A stretch of DNA of 64,000 bases from Actinobacillus genomosp. 1 (GTDB taxonomy: Bacteria; Pseudomonadota; Gammaproteobacteria; Enterobacterales; Pasteurellaceae), in NCBI RefSeq assembly GCF_029774175.1, contig NZ_CP103834.1:1684501-1748500 (forward strand), in the 5' to 3' direction. A program made the position numbers and the translations under genes. Below are positions 52,865 through 61,106 of this stretch, one piece after another; position 1 is the stretch's first letter, and the number at the start of each line of letters is the position of its first letter. The notes below the pieces were generated by a model that did no database searches, was not told the DNA's origin, and saw only the letters and a list, made by a program, of their open reading frames with translations.

Positions 52865-54145
52865 TTAGTTACCCGCTAACAAATATTCACGTAATTTTGC
52901 GAAATCTGCCGGCATGGTGTCGGATAACAGTTCCATTTTGTTATGCTTATCCAATGCTTCCGGTAACGGTAATTCAATGTTAAGAATACGTTCTACGCTT
53001 TCTTTGAATTTCGCCGGGTGAGCGGTGCAGAGGAAAATACCGGTTTCACCTGCTTGAAGCTGATCTTTTAACACTTGGTAAGCGATTGCACCATGCGGTT
53101 CACATAAATAACCTTCCGCATATTGTGCTTTTAATGCCGCTTCGGTTTCCGCATCATTTAAGGCTGCTGAACCTAAATCGCTTAACGCCCAACCATTGCG
53201 TTTAAATAATTCTTCCACTCGTGGCCAGTTGTTCGGACGGCTTACGTCCATTGCGTTTGAAAGCGTTGCAACCGTTGCATTCGGTTCCCATTTGCCTGAT
53301 TTTAAATAACGTGGCACGGTGTCATTCGCATTGGTTGAAGCGATAAAACGTTTGATTGGTAAACCTAGCGTTTTTGCGATTAAACCAGCGGTTAAGTTAC
53401 CGAAGTTACCGCTTGGTACTGAAACCACGACGTCAGCACGTTTTGCTTTCGGTAATTGCGCTACCGCTTCAAAGTAATAACAAACTTGTGCTAATAAACG
53501 GCTGATATTGATTGAGTTTGCTGAGTTTAAGCCGATCGCTTGACGTAATTCTGCATCGTCAAACGCTTGTTTTACTAACGCTTGGCAAGCGTCAAAGTCC
53601 GATTCAATCGCAACGGTACGAATGTTGCCGCCTAAAGTACAGAATAATTTTTCTTGTAACGGGCTGATTTTGCCTTTCGGGTAAAGGATCACCACATTGA
53701 TATTTTCTAAGCCGTAGAATGCATGTGCAACCGCCGCACCGGTATCGCCTGAAGTTGCGGTTAAAATGGTAATTTTGCCGTTACCACGCACGCTTGCCAG
53801 TGCTTGTGCCATAAAACGACCACCGAAGTCTTTAAACGCTAATGTCGGGCCGTGGAACAGCTCAAGTGCGTAAATGTCGTCATTTACTTTTGCTAATGGT
53901 GCCGGGAAGGTAAACGCATTTTTTACCATCGCATTTACCGTTTCTTGCGGAAGTTCGTCACCAATCAATGCCGCAAGAATTTTCTGGCTACGCTCAACTA
54001 AAGGTAAATCCAGTAAAGCATCAATATCGTCAAATTTCGGCAACACTTCAGGGAAAAATAAGCCCTGATCTTTACCTAAACCTTGGCGCACGCCTTGTGC
54101 GAAATTCACTTGTTCTTCGGGGTGTTTGATGTTGTATAAGTTCAT
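52865..54145 (-). CDS. thrC: Threonine synthase
   Basis: This 426-residue PLP enzyme converts O-phosphohomoserine to threonine. The PLP-lysine motif is GPTLAFKDFGGRF (near residue 104), preceded by the family's N-terminal YNIKHPEEQVNFAQGVRQGLGKDQGLFFPE. The conserved LTATSGDTGAAVAHAF and VPSGNFGNLTAGL motifs bind cofactor phosphate. It stands alone here: thrA and thrB are not in the window. An uptake-signal pair follows the gene. Confidence 0.96.
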   Translation of the reverse strand: MNLYNIKHPEEQVNFAQGVRQGLGKDQGLFFPEVLPKFDDIDALLDLPLVERSQKILAALIGDELPQETVNAMVKNAFTFPAPLAKVNDDIYALELFHGPTLAFKDFGGRFMAQALASVRGNGKITILTATSGDTGAAVAHAFYGLENINVVILYPKGKISPLQEKLFCTLGGNIRTVAIESDFDACQALVKQAFDDAELRQAIGLNSANSINISRLLAQVCYYFEAVAQLPKAKRADVVVSVPSGNFGNLTAGLIAKTLGLPIKRFIASTNANDTVPRYLKSGKWEPNATVATLSNAMDVSRPNNWPRVEELFKRNGWALSDLGSAALNDAETEAALKAQYAEGYLCEPHGAIAYQVLKDQLQAGETGIFLCTAHPAKFKESVERILNIELPLPEALDKHNKMELLSDTMPADFAKLREYLLAGN

Positions 54146-54277
54146 TAGGAAAAGTCCTTTATTATTAAATATTAAGAGTGATTTATCAGATTCTAGCTAT
54201 TATCATTCGTTAGTCAATGCAAAAGGCATAAATAAGCGGTATTATTTGCGCAAATTTTTACAAAAAGGAAACCCACT

Positions 54278-54736
54278 ATGAAAACAACAATTCGAAAAAT
54301 ATCTGCTCAGAAGCATATCGCTTTAGTTGCGCATGACAGTTGCAAGCAAAGCCTGATCCAATGGACGCTACAGCATAAAGCCGTTTTGGCTCCGCATACC
54401 TTATATGCAACAGGTACAACCGGACATCTATTAGCCCGTGAAAGCGGTTTAACTATCCAAGCGTTATTAAGCGGTCCGATGGGCGGCGACCAGCAATTAG
54501 GCGGGCTGATTGCGGAGAAAAAAATCGATATGCTGATTTTCTTTTGGGATCCGATGAATGCTGCGCCGCACGATCCGGACGTAAAGGCGTTAATGCGTAT
54601 TGCAACGGTTTGGAACATTCCGGTGGCAATTAACGAAACCAGTGCCAATTTCTTACTTAACGCCTCACTGTTTAACCACGAAATTAATATTAATGTGCCG
54701 GATTATGAGGGCTATCTTGCCGAGCGTTTAGGCTAA
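54278..54736 (+). CDS. mgsA: Methylglyoxal synthase
   Basis: This 152-residue enzyme converts dihydroxyacetone phosphate to methylglyoxal and phosphate. The signature motifs are HIALVAHDSCKQ, YATGTTGHL, SGPMGGDQQLGGLI (with catalytic Asp) and IFFWDPMNAAPHDPDVKALMRIATVWNIPVA. AAAAGGAAAC precedes the ATG. Neighbouring yccS is also found close to mgsA in Escherichia coli. Confidence 0.97.
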   Translation: MKTTIRKISAQKHIALVAHDSCKQSLIQWTLQHKAVLAPHTLYATGTTGHLLARESGLTIQALLSGPMGGDQQLGGLIAEKKIDMLIFFWDPMNAAPHDPDVKALMRIATVWNIPVAINETSANFLLNASLFNHEININVPDYEGYLAERLG

Positions 54737-54757
54737 ACCGTTCGCTTTTCTCTTGTT

Positions 54758-54812
54758 TAAGCGGTCGAATTTGCTTTAAAATTTGTAAAATCTCAGCCGA
54801 ATTCGACCACTT
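54758..54812. repeat. Degenerate uptake-signal pair between mgsA and yccS
   Basis: TTAAGCGGTCGAATTTG faces GAATTCGACCACTT; the right core has a G-to-A change (CCACTT). The right arm runs into the yccS start region. Confidence 0.6.
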
Positions 54813-54818
54813 CCTATC

Positions 54819-56999
54819 ATGAAAAACTTCCTGAAAAAACTCCGATTCGATTGGTTATCGGAAAATATGATTAAAACGCTACCGATCTTTATTTCGATTA
54901 ATCTGGTATCACTTGTCGTATGGCAGTTACAAATGTCACATTTGGCAATGTCATTGATACTGGGGGTTATTGCCGGCGGTTTGGTGGATTTGGATAACAG
55001 TTTATCGGGCAGAATTAAAAATCTGATATTAAGCCTTATCGCCTTTGCAATTTCATCGTTAGGCGCGCAATTTTCATTGAGTTTTGGCTGGCTGTTTTTG
55101 CCGGCTGCGATGTTAAGCACCTTTATTCTCGTCATGCTCGGTGCTATCGGACAACGCTACAGCACGATTGCTTTCGGTTCACTAGTGGTGGCGGTTTATA
55201 CCAGTTTAGTCTATACCCCGGAAAGTATTTGGTACGGTAATATGTTGATGATTCTATCCGGTGCGTTAATTTACGGTGTCGTCGCATTAATTGTCCATTT
55301 CTGTTTTCCAAACCGGATTGTGCAAGAAAATTTGGCGAAAGCCTATGATGCGTTAGGCGCATATTTACAAGCGAAATCGGAATACTTCGATCCCGACGAT
55401 GACGATCTTGTTGCAAAACAGCTCGCTTTGGCTAAAGCTAACCAACAAATCGTACAAACCTTCGACCAAACTCGTGTTTCACTGTTTTACCGTTTACAGG
55501 GACACAACCGCCACTCTCGTACTCATCGTTTGTTACGCTATTATTTTACTGCGCAAGACATTTGGGAACGAGCCAGTTCGAGCCATTATCAATATCACGA
55601 ACTGTTTCAGCAATTAAACAACAGCGATTTGATGTTCCGTTTCCAACGTGTGATGGAATTACAAGCGATTGCCTGCCAGCGGATTGCTTCGGCATTACGC
55701 CACGGAGAAAGTTATCAACATAGCGCAAGAGGTGAGAAAGCCTTACAAGGGCTACTTAATTCTCTGCATTTTCATAGTGAGAGAGGCTTAAAATCCGCCC
55801 ATCGTTGGCAATCTATCGCAGAGAACCTACGTAATATCGAGGGACAGTTAAACCAAATCGAGCAAGAGAACGGTGTGGACGATTTACGTAAAGATGTCGT
55901 CAAATCAACCCGCTTGATTGCGGAAAATGTATCCGGTCTGCGCAATATGTTAAAAGCGATTCGCAGCCAATGTACTCTGTCTTCACAACTATTCCGCCAT
56001 GCAATCCGCTTATCTATCGTGGTATTTGCTTGCAGTTTGGTCGTGCAGTTATTAAAACTTGACGGAAAAGGCTACTGGATTTTGCTAACCGCCGTATTTG
56101 TCTGTCAGCCGAATTATTCTGCGACTAAAAAACGTTTAATCCAACGGATTATCGGCACGGTATTAGGGGTATTTATCGGTTTCCTATTCCAATATTTCTC
56201 ACCGAGCCTCGAAGCGCAGCTCGGACTTATCAGTATCACCGGCAGCTTATATTACTTCTTCCGTATCAGTAATTACGGCTTCTCGACTTTCTTTATCACG
56301 TTATTAGTGTTTGTGAGTTTAGACGTCTCCGGCTTAGGTGCAGAAAACGCCCTGTTACCACGCCTATTCGATACACTCGTCGGCACGGCATTAGCATGGT
56401 TTGCGGTTTCGTTTATTTATCCGGACTGGAAATACCTCAATTTACATCGCAATTTGCAAAGTACGCTTGCCGCCAGCGGGCAATATTTGCGTCATATTTT
56501 GGCACAATTGCAGTTCGGCTATAACGACCAATTAGCGTATCGTGTCGCTCGTCGTGACGTGCATAATAATATCTCGGCGTTAAGTGCGGTGATTTCCAAT
56601 ATGCACAGCGAACCGAAAAAATATCGGGAAGTATTAGACTTCGCTCCGAAATTATTAGGGGTAACCTATACGTTGCTCGGGTATATTTCGGCATTAGGCG
56701 CATACCGAGTGGAAAGTTCGGAATTAAGTCATAATATTGATTTTTCGGCCGTATTCTTTAGTAAGGGAAAACAAGTGGTAGATATGTTGGATGCGATCAC
56801 TCGAATGAAAGATAAGGAATCCGTCTCTCTGCAACTGAGCGAAATTGATACGACACTTAATCACTTCGAACAAACTTATCAATACGGCGGAGATAAACTC
56901 GCTCTAGTGCTGGTTCAACAACTGCGTATGATTACTCAATTATTACCGCAATTACAATTATTGGTAAATAAAGAACAACTTTACCGAGAACATAACTAA
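54819..56999 (+). CDS. yccS: YccS-family inner membrane protein (FUSC family)
   Basis: This 726-residue protein has two membrane blocks (about residues 20-160 and 395-530), each with several helices, and cytoplasmic helical regions (160-390 and 540-726). GYWILLTAVFVCQPNYSATKKRLIQRIIGTVLGVFIG is the typical second-block motif. The family is related to the aromatic acid exporter AaeB/fusaric acid resistance proteins, but its function is unproven. The ATG at 54819 has no clear ribosome site; a later Met (MIKTLPIF) is an alternative. It adjoins mgsA as in other gammaproteobacteria. Confidence 0.88.
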   Translation: MKNFLKKLRFDWLSENMIKTLPIFISINLVSLVVWQLQMSHLAMSLILGVIAGGLVDLDNSLSGRIKNLILSLIAFAISSLGAQFSLSFGWLFLPAAMLSTFILVMLGAIGQRYSTIAFGSLVVAVYTSLVYTPESIWYGNMLMILSGALIYGVVALIVHFCFPNRIVQENLAKAYDALGAYLQAKSEYFDPDDDDLVAKQLALAKANQQIVQTFDQTRVSLFYRLQGHNRHSRTHRLLRYYFTAQDIWERASSSHYQYHELFQQLNNSDLMFRFQRVMELQAIACQRIASALRHGESYQHSARGEKALQGLLNSLHFHSERGLKSAHRWQSIAENLRNIEGQLNQIEQENGVDDLRKDVVKSTRLIAENVSGLRNMLKAIRSQCTLSSQLFRHAIRLSIVVFACSLVVQLLKLDGKGYWILLTAVFVCQPNYSATKKRLIQRIIGTVLGVFIGFLFQYFSPSLEAQLGLISITGSLYYFFRISNYGFSTFFITLLVFVSLDVSGLGAENALLPRLFDTLVGTALAWFAVSFIYPDWKYLNLHRNLQSTLAASGQYLRHILAQLQFGYNDQLAYRVARRDVHNNISALSAVISNMHSEPKKYREVLDFAPKLLGVTYTLLGYISALGAYRVESSELSHNIDFSAVFFSKGKQVVDMLDAITRMKDKESVSLQLSEIDTTLNHFEQTYQYGGDKLALVLVQQLRMITQLLPQLQLLVNKEQLYREHN

Positions 57000-57002
57000 G
57001 AT

Positions 57003-57056
57003 AAGCGATCGAATTTGACGAAAAAATAACAAAATATTGGCTAAATTCGATCGCTA
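57003..57056. terminator. Diverged uptake-signal-like inverted pair
   Basis: AGCGATCGAATTT and AAATTCGATCGCT are perfect reverse complements; the core reads AAGCGATC, one base away from AAGCGGTC, with both arms changed in a matching way. It separates the convergent yccS and patatin genes. Confidence 0.7.
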
Positions 57057-57060
57057 TGCT

Positions 57061-58458
57061 TTATCTAAGCGAGGATAAAGCCGCTCGATACTCGTTTGAT
57101 TGTTGTAATAAAATATAAGCGGCCTTTCTCAACTTATCTACGTCTTCCTCAGGCAAATAAAATGAAGTACTAATGTTAAGTACGTCTTTTTTCAATTCGC
57201 CTTCCGGCAGATCTTTTAAACTTAATCCGACAAAGTGTAACTGGACTTTTTGACCCGCCATCGTCTTGGCATATTTGTTCCAAGCATCGGTAAAGGTACG
57301 AAAACGGCGTAGGGTATTTTGAGTCGTTTTATCAATCGGCACATTGATAATCGTATTAATTACGTCGGCAACGCTCGGAACGTTTGCGGTTGCATCTATT
57401 TCATTCGTGACTTCGTTTTGCGCATTTACGTTAATCACAATAATGTTCTTAATTCGGCTTTGTCGGATAATCTGATAAAGTTGTTCCATACCGAATGCTT
57501 CGGAAATATCCAACAAACCGGCTAAGCCTAAATTATCGGTTAAACCGCCATCAACCAAATGGATAAACGGGCGTTCCCGACTATTCTGATACAAGGTCAA
57601 TATATGTTTGGTTTCTTCAATATTTTTGGTAGTTAAACCGCCTACCGTTTGTTCTCGGACTACGAACTCTTTCGGCATCTTAAACTGACAATTCCCGCCG
57701 TTATTGTTTAAGGTTAAAGGCGCAAAGATCAAAGGTACGGAACTGGATGCCGCCACTGCCCGCGCAATTTCCAAATCATTCAGATCTAAACAAAGTCCGT
57801 CGAACGTTTCTTGCGTGAAGCTGAACTTTTGCCCGATATTCATATCCGTCGCACTTATGACGGCAAAAGGCCCCTTACGGTTTTTCTCTAAATCGCCGAA
57901 TGTTTTGCCTTTATACAAGGCAATGTTGAATTGTTCTTGCAGTAGGTCGCCTCGACCGAACTGCGGGGAAGTTAAACGCGGGACGTTAGACAGGGAAAAT
58001 ACTTGGCCGATTACTTCTCGCTGAAAATTTCTCTTCAGAAATTTTTCTTCAAATTTGGGAATCACATCTTGCCCTTCCAGAGCGAAATAACCGGCTAATA
58101 CCGAACCGCCGGACACGCCGTACACCAAATCGATATTATCAATTAGGCTTGAACCTTTAGCCGTCGGACGAATATGTTCTAATTTGAGTTGTTCTAAAAC
58201 GCCGTAGCCCAGTGCGGCGGCACGTGTACCGCCGCCGGAAAACATTAAGATAATCAAGTTACCGTCTTCAGTATTTTTATTAATGGTGGATTGTAAACGG
58301 TAGCCCTGATTAGGGGTAATTTGCGTAATGGATTGAACCGGTTGATAAGAAACTAAACTACAGGCTGATATGCCGAACGTAACGACTAACCATATTGATC
58401 TTTTTAATAATAAAATCGGCTTCATGCGCAGGTATCTCATCAACATAGTTAAGGCCAT
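57061..58458 (-). CDS. Patatin-like phospholipase, lipoprotein
   Basis: This 465-residue protein has a signal with a lipobox-like GISAC followed by SLVSYQPVQ, and the patatin catalytic domain: oxyanion hole LMFSGGGTRAAALGYG, nucleophile serine in GVSGGSVLAGY, catalytic aspartate in HLVDGGLTDNLGL. It should hydrolyse acyl esters of phospholipids at the cell envelope. The ATG at 58456-58458 is the longest; ATGs a few codons later (58425 gives MKPILLLKR) would give a more usual lipoprotein signal, and none has a strong ribosome site. The substrate is unknown. Confidence 0.8.
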   Translation of the reverse strand: MALTMLMRYLRMKPILLLKRSIWLVVTFGISACSLVSYQPVQSITQITPNQGYRLQSTINKNTEDGNLIILMFSGGGTRAAALGYGVLEQLKLEHIRPTAKGSSLIDNIDLVYGVSGGSVLAGYFALEGQDVIPKFEEKFLKRNFQREVIGQVFSLSNVPRLTSPQFGRGDLLQEQFNIALYKGKTFGDLEKNRKGPFAVISATDMNIGQKFSFTQETFDGLCLDLNDLEIARAVAASSSVPLIFAPLTLNNNGGNCQFKMPKEFVVREQTVGGLTTKNIEETKHILTLYQNSRERPFIHLVDGGLTDNLGLAGLLDISEAFGMEQLYQIIRQSRIKNIIVINVNAQNEVTNEIDATANVPSVADVINTIINVPIDKTTQNTLRRFRTFTDAWNKYAKTMAGQKVQLHFVGLSLKDLPEGELKKDVLNISTSFYLPEEDVDKLRKAAYILLQQSNEYRAALSSLR

Positions 58459-58503
58459 TGAAACGTTAAAATTATAATTTATGGATAAGAAGAATGATGA
58501 TAA

Positions 58504-58559
58504 CTAAAAACAAGCAATCCATTTTAATCTCCTTTAAAATTTTTCAAAATGGATTGCTT
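58504..58559 (-). terminator. Terminator of the antitoxin-like gene
   Basis: AAGCAATCCATTTT and AAAATGGATTGCTT form a 14-bp perfect stem with a 20-base loop. On the minus strand it runs into GTTTTTAG. Confidence 0.85.
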
Positions 58560-58570
58560 ATTTTATTAAG

Positions 58571-58873
58571 CTAGAGTTTGTAAATTACCGATTTTCCGGA
58601 AGGCAACGCCACCGCAATTTGTAACTTTCCGCCGATAGCGTCAATATAACGTTGAATGGAAGATAATTTTATATCCGTTCCCCGTTTCTCTAACGCCACA
58701 ACGGAAGGCTGACTAATCTGTAATTTATTCGCGATTTCTTGCTGGGTGATTTGCAATTCTTCACGTAAATGACTTAATTTTAAATCCAAACACATCGTCG
58801 TTTCCTCGGCAAATGTTTTCAGACGATTGAGTTTATTATGCTTTAAAATTTCTCTTAGCTTTTTTTCTTTCAT
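58571..58873 (-). CDS. HigA/XRE-type helix-turn-helix antitoxin, no adjacent toxin gene
   Basis: This 100-residue protein has an N-terminal acidic/basic helix (MKEKKLREILKHNK) and a C-terminal Cro/C1 helix-turn-helix (LKLSHLREELQITQQEIANKLQISQPSVVALEKRG), ending AIGGKLQIAVALPSGKSV. This layout is typical of HigA-like antitoxins placed behind their toxin. No HigB/RelE-like gene is present upstream: the 103 bases between this ATG and a perfect CRP-S palindrome are too short. The frame runs upstream into ITIYVCCTKKEVIK, vaguely like a toxin C terminus, but that frame is continuous with the antitoxin. The start follows AGAGGTTATC. Confidence 0.8.
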   Translation of the reverse strand: MKEKKLREILKHNKLNRLKTFAEETTMCLDLKLSHLREELQITQQEIANKLQISQPSVVALEKRGTDIKLSSIQRYIDAIGGKLQIAVALPSGKSVIYKL

Positions 58874-58976
58874 TTTGATAACCTCTTTTTTAGTGCAACA
58901 AACATAAATTGTAATCAATTCAAAGCCAGTCCCGAACCCTAAAGGATAAATAGCAAAAATGCACGAAGAAAATATT

Positions 58977-59002
58977 AATTTTGCGATCTAGATCGCAAAA
59001 TT
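58977..59002 (-). promoter_or_regulatory. Perfect CRP-S palindrome upstream of the antitoxin gene
   Basis: A 26-bp perfect palindrome with core TTTTGCGATCTAGATCGC. TGCGA-N6-TCGCA is an exact match to the CRP-S core of Pasteurellaceae competence genes. Its centre lies 116 bases before the antitoxin ATG, with a possible -10 (TATTTA on the minus strand) at 58947-58952. Confidence 0.8.
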
Positions 59003-59034
59003 GAAAAAAATAACTTGCATTTTACCAAAAATTA

Positions 59035-59082
59035 AAGCGGTCGATTTTTTTGCAAAAATTGCATTAAAATCGACCGCTTATT
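59035..59082. terminator. Uptake-signal inverted pair after dps
   Basis: AAGCGGTCGATTTTTTTGCA and the arm TTAAAATCGACCGCTTA pair well. It lies just past the dps stop codon on the minus strand. Confidence 0.8.
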
Positions 59083-59107
59083 TAGCAGGATACCATCAAA
59101 ATTTTAG

Positions 59108-59677
59108 TTAGATATGGCCGTTACCGCTATCTAAATGCGCACGGATAAACCATTGTAATTTCTCTAATGCACGTGTTTGTGCCACTAATAAATCTTCACT
59201 AATCGGATCTAAATGGCCGTTATGCTCAAGTACTACGCGATGCGCTTCGATATTATGTGAATAATAGGAATCGATCATTTTTAAGTGTTCCTGTACCGTT
59301 GCACGACCTAACGGGTATTCCGGTGTCTGACGGGTTGCAACTAAATTACCCGATAAGCCGTTCGGCGCTACGCCTAAAGTTGCCATACGTTCTGCAATTT
59401 CATCCACAAACTCACGTACTTCATTAACTTGACTATCCAACATTTCGTGAACGCCGATAAAATTGTTTCCGACCACATTCCAGTGTACGTGTTTCAAAAT
59501 CATTGCCAATTCATTTAAACCTTGTAAACGCATTTGTAACGCATCGGCAATCAAATGACCGGTAGAAACGGTTAAACCCGGAACGGTGTGAGTAGCATTT
59601 TTATTTACGTCTGCGCTAAGTGCTTGTGCTTGAGTATCTAAAGTTAATACTGGGAAAGTAATAGTGTTAGTTGTCAT
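59108..59677 (-). CDS. dps: Dps-family ferritin-like DNA-protection protein
   Basis: This 189-residue protein has the Dps four-helix fold with the inter-subunit ferroxidase residues: LKHVHWNVVGNNFIGVHEMLDSQVNEVREFVDEIAERM. It oxidises and stores iron with hydrogen peroxide and protects DNA in starvation or oxidative stress. The long N-terminal extension could contribute to DNA binding. A GGAGTG ribosome site precedes the ATG. The upstream region holds a candidate sigma-70 promoter (59723-59751). Confidence 0.92.
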   Translation of the reverse strand: MTTNTITFPVLTLDTQAQALSADVNKNATHTVPGLTVSTGHLIADALQMRLQGLNELAMILKHVHWNVVGNNFIGVHEMLDSQVNEVREFVDEIAERMATLGVAPNGLSGNLVATRQTPEYPLGRATVQEHLKMIDSYYSHNIEAHRVVLEHNGHLDPISEDLLVAQTRALEKLQWFIRAHLDSGNGHI

Positions 59678-59992
59678 AATTTACACTCCTATTGATTTCT
59701 TTTTCATCATTTAACTGGGCAAATTATGAGTAATCTTATCTATTCTGTCTAATTGTTATTACTGATAAGTACGATAGGAATTAATAGCTAAGACTAATTA
59801 AAACTGGTTATATAAATAGATTTTTTCTATTAATGATTCTGAAATTCATTCTCAAAAAATTTAATTATTAACCAATAGTAAATAGTTATTCAATAGATTC
59901 TATATTTATCTACTAATATTCTCTATTTAGAATAGCCGCCATCGACAAGCGGTCAAATTACCGCAAAAAACAACGAATTATAGGAGTATAAA
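59678..59992. other. Divergent intergenic region between dps and the pirin gene
   Basis: A 315-base, very AT-rich spacer. It contains the dps promoter candidate and a single uptake signal (ACAAGCGGT at 59945-59953) near the pirin start. No small gene was found, and no OxyR or Fur site could be assigned with confidence. Confidence 0.55.
59723..59751 (-). promoter_or_regulatory. Candidate sigma-70 promoter of dps
   Basis: On the minus strand TAGACA is followed after 17 bases by CATAAT, about 45 bases before the dps ATG. Confidence 0.5.
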
Positions 59993-60682
59993 ATGTTACA
60001 AGTAAGAAAAGCACACGAACGAGGCGACGGTTCATTTGACTGGTTGGAAAGTTATCATACGTTTTCTTTTGCCAATTATTATGATCCGAAACATATCTAT
60101 TTTTCACATTTACGAGTGATCAATGAAGATTTTATCGCACCGGCACGCGGTTTCGGTATGCACCCGCACGATAATATGGAAATCCTCACTTATGTATTAA
60201 ACGGACGTGTAGCTCATAAAGACAGTATGGGTAATAAAACTGAAGTTAAAGCCGGAGAATTCCAAATTATGTCGGCAGGTACGGGTATTTTCCACTCGGA
60301 AATGAATCCAGATTTAGAGGAAACGCTACATCTTTATCAAATCTGGATTATGCCGAATCAAAAAGACGTAACGCCTCGTTATAGCCAAGATAAATTTGCC
60401 GATCGTGAAGGCGGTACGTTAATTCTATCACCGACTGCCGAACAAGGATCATTTAAGATTTATCAAGATATGAAATTATGGCGTTATCAATATGCGACAA
60501 ACAAAAATGCGCAAATTGAATTGGATAGCAACCGTTCGTATTGGTTACAAGTAGTCAAAGGTCAATTAAATGTAAATGGGACACCACTTGAAACAAGCGA
60601 TGCGTTAGGGATTCGAGCCGAGCAATTACTTACGATTCAAACCGATAGCGACGTTGAGTTTTTATTATTTGATTTAGTCTAA
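59993..60682 (+). CDS. Pirin-family cupin protein
   Basis: This 229-residue bicupin starts MLQVRKAHERGDGSFDWLESYHTFSFANYYDP. Metal-binding histidines and glutamate are visible in FGMHPHDNMEILTYVLNG and in GIFHSEMNP. It resembles Escherichia coli YhhW, which has quercetinase activity in vitro; the natural role is unknown. A TAGGAG ribosome site precedes the ATG, and a strong terminator follows. Confidence 0.9.
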   Translation: MLQVRKAHERGDGSFDWLESYHTFSFANYYDPKHIYFSHLRVINEDFIAPARGFGMHPHDNMEILTYVLNGRVAHKDSMGNKTEVKAGEFQIMSAGTGIFHSEMNPDLEETLHLYQIWIMPNQKDVTPRYSQDKFADREGGTLILSPTAEQGSFKIYQDMKLWRYQYATNKNAQIELDSNRSYWLQVVKGQLNVNGTPLETSDALGIRAEQLLTIQTDSDVEFLLFDLV

Positions 60683-60688
60683 ATATTA

Positions 60689-60717
60689 ACCACGGAATTT
60701 ATTCCGTGTTTTTTTTC
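60689..60717 (+). terminator. Rho-independent terminator after the pirin gene
   Basis: CACGGAAT and ATTCCGTG pair perfectly around TT (extended loop likely), followed by eight T residues. Confidence 0.9.
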
Positions 60718-60724
60718 TTATTAC

Positions 60725-60744
60725 TTGCGCAAACGTTTGCGCAA
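60725..60744 (+). promoter_or_regulatory. PurR-like operator upstream of the ACT/UPF0210 genes
   Basis: TTGCGCAAACGTTTGCGCAA is a 20-bp perfect palindrome. Its GCAAACGTTTGC core is the classic PurR box (ACGCAAACGTTTNCGT-like). It lies 6 bases upstream of a candidate -35. Confidence 0.7.
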
Positions 60745-60750
60745 ACTGGC

Positions 60751-60779
60751 TGGTCAAATAATTAAAACAGCGTTATACT
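60751..60779 (+). promoter_or_regulatory. Candidate promoter of the ACT/UPF0210 operon
   Basis: TGGTCA is followed after 17 bases by TATACT; the predicted start lies about 36 bases before the ATG at 60822. The PurR-like palindrome sits just upstream. Confidence 0.6.
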
Positions 60780-60821
60780 CATTCTTCCTATCTAATAATA
60801 TGCAAACTCGAGGAAGCAACA

Positions 60822-61094
60822 ATGAGCAATTCAGTAATTACTGTTATCGGAAAAGACCGTGTAGGTATCGTGTACGACGTATCGAAAATTTTAGCGGAAA
60901 ATCAAATTAATATCGTAAATATCAGCCAACAGCTAATGGACGATTTTTTCACGATGGTGATTTTGGTGGATACGACAAAATGTGCTAAATCCTTTCCGGA
61001 ATTAGCCGAGTTTTTCACACAAGAAAGCAAAAAATTGGCGTTAGATATTCGTATCCAAAACGAAGAAATTTTCAAAGCGATGCACCGTATTTAA
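60822..61094 (+). CDS. ACT-domain protein (UPF0237 family)
   Basis: This 90-residue protein is a single ACT domain: VITVIGKDRVGIVYDVSKILAENQINIVNISQQLMDDFFTMVILVD. ACT domains bind amino acids or other small ligands and regulate partners. It starts with a GAGGAAG ribosome site and is followed by the UPF0210 gene after 12 bases, so the two form an operon and the products probably interact. No function is established for the pair. Confidence 0.88.
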   Translation: MSNSVITVIGKDRVGIVYDVSKILAENQINIVNISQQLMDDFFTMVILVDTTKCAKSFPELAEFFTQESKKLALDIRIQNEEIFKAMHRI

Positions 61095-61106
61095 GGGAGT
61101 GGAGAA

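Noticed and set aside
58874..58976. Intact toxin gene before the antitoxin
   Set aside because: The space is only about 100 bases and the possible toxin-like C terminus is in the same frame as the antitoxin, so no complete toxin can be encoded.
59750..59830. OxyR site upstream of dps
   Set aside because: CTAT/ATAG tetranucleotides occur but not with the full spacing of the OxyR consensus; the region is simply AT-rich.
60725..60910. Short open frame through the PurR-like palindrome
   Set aside because: It has no ribosome site, unnatural composition, and overlaps the promoter and the ACT gene in another frame.
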